A DNA stretch of 33,601 nucleotides, taken from the NCBI GenBank assembly GCA_018266315.1, contig JAFEAS010000060.1, positions 1 to 33,601 on the forward strand. Direction: 5' to 3'. This stretch comes from Chloroflexi bacterium SZAS-1 (GTDB lineage Bacteria > Chloroflexota > Chloroflexia > Chloroflexales > Roseiflexaceae). The translations under genes were made by a program, and so were the position numbers. Each line of letters begins with the position of its first letter. Position 1 is the stretch's first letter. Below are positions 32,280 to 33,601 of the stretch, in pieces. The notes beneath the pieces are model-generated. The model was not told the origin of the DNA, made no database searches, and was given only the letters and a program-made list of their open reading frames with translations.

Positions 32280-33014
32280 ATGACCTCCGTCGGCGAAACT
32301 GGTGATCTCAGTGAGCGCATCAGTCCAGCGATTGAGGATTACCTCAAGGCAATCTATACGCTGGGGCGCGCTCAATCGCAGGTAACGACCTCGCTACTGG
32401 CGGAACACCTGCATTTCAAACCGGCCTCGGTAACCGGCATGCTGAAGACAATGGCTGATATGCAGCTTGTGAGCTATACCCCGTATCACGGTGTTGAGCT
32501 TACCCCAGCAGGCGAGCGCATCGCCTTAGAGGTTGTGAGGCATCATCGCTTGCTTGAGCTGTATCTGGTTGAGGCGCTTGGCTTTAGCTGGGATGAGGTA
32601 CACGAAGAAGCCGAACGCCTGGAGCACCACATTAGCGAGAAGCTAGAGGCACGCATCGCCGCGCACCTGGGTGAACCGATTGTTGACCCGCATGGCGACC
32701 CGATCCCTTCGCGCGAGGGCACTATGCCCGCCGACCAGGCGGCGCGCTTGGCCGAGCTAGGGGTTGGCGAAAGCGGGTGTATCAGCCGGGTGCGCGATCA
32801 GCATCCCGAGCGGCTGCGCTACCTGGCCGATTTAGGCATGGTGCCTGGCGCGCAGCTCGCCGTGATAGCCAGTGCACCATTCGATGGCCCGCTGACGGTG
32901 CGGATTGGCGAGGCGGTTCATCCGATTGATCGGCGGCTTGCGCGCGAAATTTACATTGTGCGTAATGCACTCCCCGAAGAGCAGGCGCGCGAGGTGCAGG
33001 CTGGCACGGCTTGA
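32280..33014 (+). CDS. DtxR/MntR-family metal-dependent transcriptional regulator
   Basis: The ATG at 32280 has AAGGA upstream and gives 244 residues; the frame is open further upstream but there lies over the promoter. The N-terminal winged helix (about 12-75: IEDYLKAIYTLG, LAEHLHFKPASVTGMLKTMAD) is followed by the metal-binding and dimerisation domain (RHHRLLELYLVEALGFSWDEVHEEAERLEHHIS, about 82-120, with the His/Glu ligand set), the linker VDPHGDPIPSREG and a FeoA/SH3-like C-terminal domain (about 165-232). The length with an SH3-like domain fits the DtxR/IdeR group more than short MntR. With Fe2+ or Mn2+ it should repress metal-uptake genes; none is nearby, but its own promoter carries palindromes, so autoregulation is likely. 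Confidence 0.92.
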   Translation: MTSVGETGDLSERISPAIEDYLKAIYTLGRAQSQVTTSLLAEHLHFKPASVTGMLKTMADMQLVSYTPYHGVELTPAGERIALEVVRHHRLLELYLVEALGFSWDEVHEEAERLEHHISEKLEARIAAHLGEPIVDPHGDPIPSREGTMPADQAARLAELGVGESGCISRVRDQHPERLRYLADLGMVPGAQLAVIASAPFDGPLTVRIGEAVHPIDRRLAREIYIVRNALPEEQAREVQAGTA

Positions 33015-33032
33015 TAGCGTGCCAACGCTATA
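33014..33032 (+). promoter_or_regulatory. Hairpin/operator-like inverted repeat before the methyltransferase gene
   Basis: ATAGCGT-GCCA-ACGCTAT (33014-33031) is a perfect 7-bp stem with a 4-base loop, starting in the regulator's stop codon. Its right half, AACGCTATA (33024-33032), repeats the sequence at 32217-32225 in the regulator's own promoter, so it may be a regulator site rather than a terminator; no U-tract follows. Confidence 0.4.
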
Positions 33033-33041
33033 TACTTCACT

Positions 33042-33581
33042 ATGACCACATCCGCCACAGCCGCGTTCGATACAATTCTGCACGAATTGATGCAGGCACG
33101 CGCTGTTCAGCCGAATTTACTGCAATTTGGTAGTCTGCTCAGTGCGCATCAATATCTGCGCGCCTATGCGCTGGTGCGCCGCTATGTGCCGACGGGTAGC
33201 CAGGTGCTCGATTGGGGGACGGGCAATGGTCACTTTTCATACTTCTTGATTCGGAGCGGCTACCACACCACCGGCCTCGATTTTTTTGGTACTCCTACGA
33301 TCTGCGCGCCTTTCGAGCCTGAACAATATAGCTACCAGCTTGCTAGCACCGACGACCCGGTACATTTGCCTTTCGCTGATGGCACGTTCGATGCGGTCGT
33401 ATCGATTGGTGTGCTTGAGCACGTTCGTGAAGGCGGAGGCAGCGAGCAGGCTAGCCTGCGCGAGATTGCGCGCGTGCTGCGCCCGGGTGGCGTGTTCATC
33501 TGTTTTCATCTGCCCAATCGTTATAGCTGGATCGAATTTGTGCTGCGCCGTATGGGCCGTTGGTCGCATCAATATCGTTAG
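33042..33581 (+). CDS. SAM-dependent methyltransferase, C-terminus probably lost to an insertion
   Basis: This 179-residue frame encodes the N-terminal two thirds of a class I methyltransferase: motif I VLDWGTGNGHFSYFL (about 55-69), acidic D after strand 2 (TTGLDFF), a motif-II-like AVVSIGVLEHV and IARVLRPGGVFICFHLPNRYSW. The protein stops abruptly after RRMGRWSHQYR, where the family normally continues with an insert and the final strands. The TAG stop (33579-33581) is made at the junction with GGACTTACGCAG, which looks like an insertion-sequence end. The gene is therefore probably disrupted. The substrate is unknown. No ribosome site precedes the ATG 27 bp after the regulator stop; it may be translated as part of the regulator's transcript. 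Confidence 0.78.
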   Translation: MTTSATAAFDTILHELMQARAVQPNLLQFGSLLSAHQYLRAYALVRRYVPTGSQVLDWGTGNGHFSYFLIRSGYHTTGLDFFGTPTICAPFEPEQYSYQLASTDDPVHLPFADGTFDAVVSIGVLEHVREGGGSEQASLREIARVLRPGGVFICFHLPNRYSWIEFVLRRMGRWSHQYR

Positions 33582-33601
33582 GACTTACGCAGTTGGCCGC
33601 A
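33581..33601. mobile_element. Probable insertion-sequence terminus at the window edge
   Basis: GGACTTACGCAGTTGGCC begins right where the methyltransferase loses homology. GGACTTACGCA-type ends are familiar to me as termini of bacterial insertion sequences, but only 21 bases are visible, with no transposase, so this rests on the junction and recall. Confidence 0.4.

Overview
The window reads as a piece of a moderately GC-rich bacterial chromosome. Gene content points to Chloroflexota, probably class Chloroflexia: a PASTA-type Ser/Thr kinase, a Rab/Ras-like small GTPase next to a soluble PAS histidine kinase, an RNase HI with a viroplasmin-like N-domain, a YdeP/FdhD pair, and proteins with Pro/Thr/Ala linkers. 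This is inference from gene content; there is no rRNA marker. I saw no rRNA, tRNA or CRISPR array.

Layout. 1-696 (-) is the 5' part of a nucleoside hydrolase cut by the window edge, divergent from a YprB-like RNase H-fold exonuclease (832-1338), a PASTA kinase (1390-3141) and the RNA-binding protein Tex (3181-5343). 5422-8632 is an fdhD-ydeP operon (molybdenum cofactor sulfuration plus an FDH-like oxidoreductase). 8797-11737 has a medium-chain-type acyl-CoA synthetase, a frameshifted isoprenylcysteine-methyltransferase-like remnant and a short-chain dehydrogenase.

11865-16909 is the most striking block: a membrane-anchored FMN-binding protein with a clean flavinylation motif, an ApbE flavin transferase, an NqrB/RnfD-like membrane domain fused to a ferredoxin-reductase-like module, and an OmpR-type response regulator plus sensor kinase. 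Together they look like a compact NAD(P)H-driven transmembrane flavin electron-transfer chain with its own regulation. The promoter region has 11-bp-phased TTTA repeats fitting an OmpR-type regulator.

16918-24681 is all on the minus strand: an alpha/beta hydrolase, then a sugar ABC importer (lipoprotein, two permeases, no ATPase) whose operon continues into an FG-GAP/ASPIC lipoprotein, then a His-rich multipass membrane protein and the RNase HI. The importer has an extended -10 promoter, a LacI-like palindrome in its leader and a strong hairpin between the binding-protein and permease genes.

24682-29926 is looser: a zinc-ribbon protein, a small membrane protein, a perfect 22-bp hairpin between convergent genes, and a minus-strand operon of Ras-like GTPase, PAS histidine kinase and (alpha/alpha)6 glycoside hydrolase. 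Divergent from it is a 754-residue GH13-fold protein whose catalytic nucleophile Asp is replaced by Thr. The window ends with a DtxR/MntR-family regulator and a methyltransferase gene whose stop codon lies at what looks like an insertion-sequence end.
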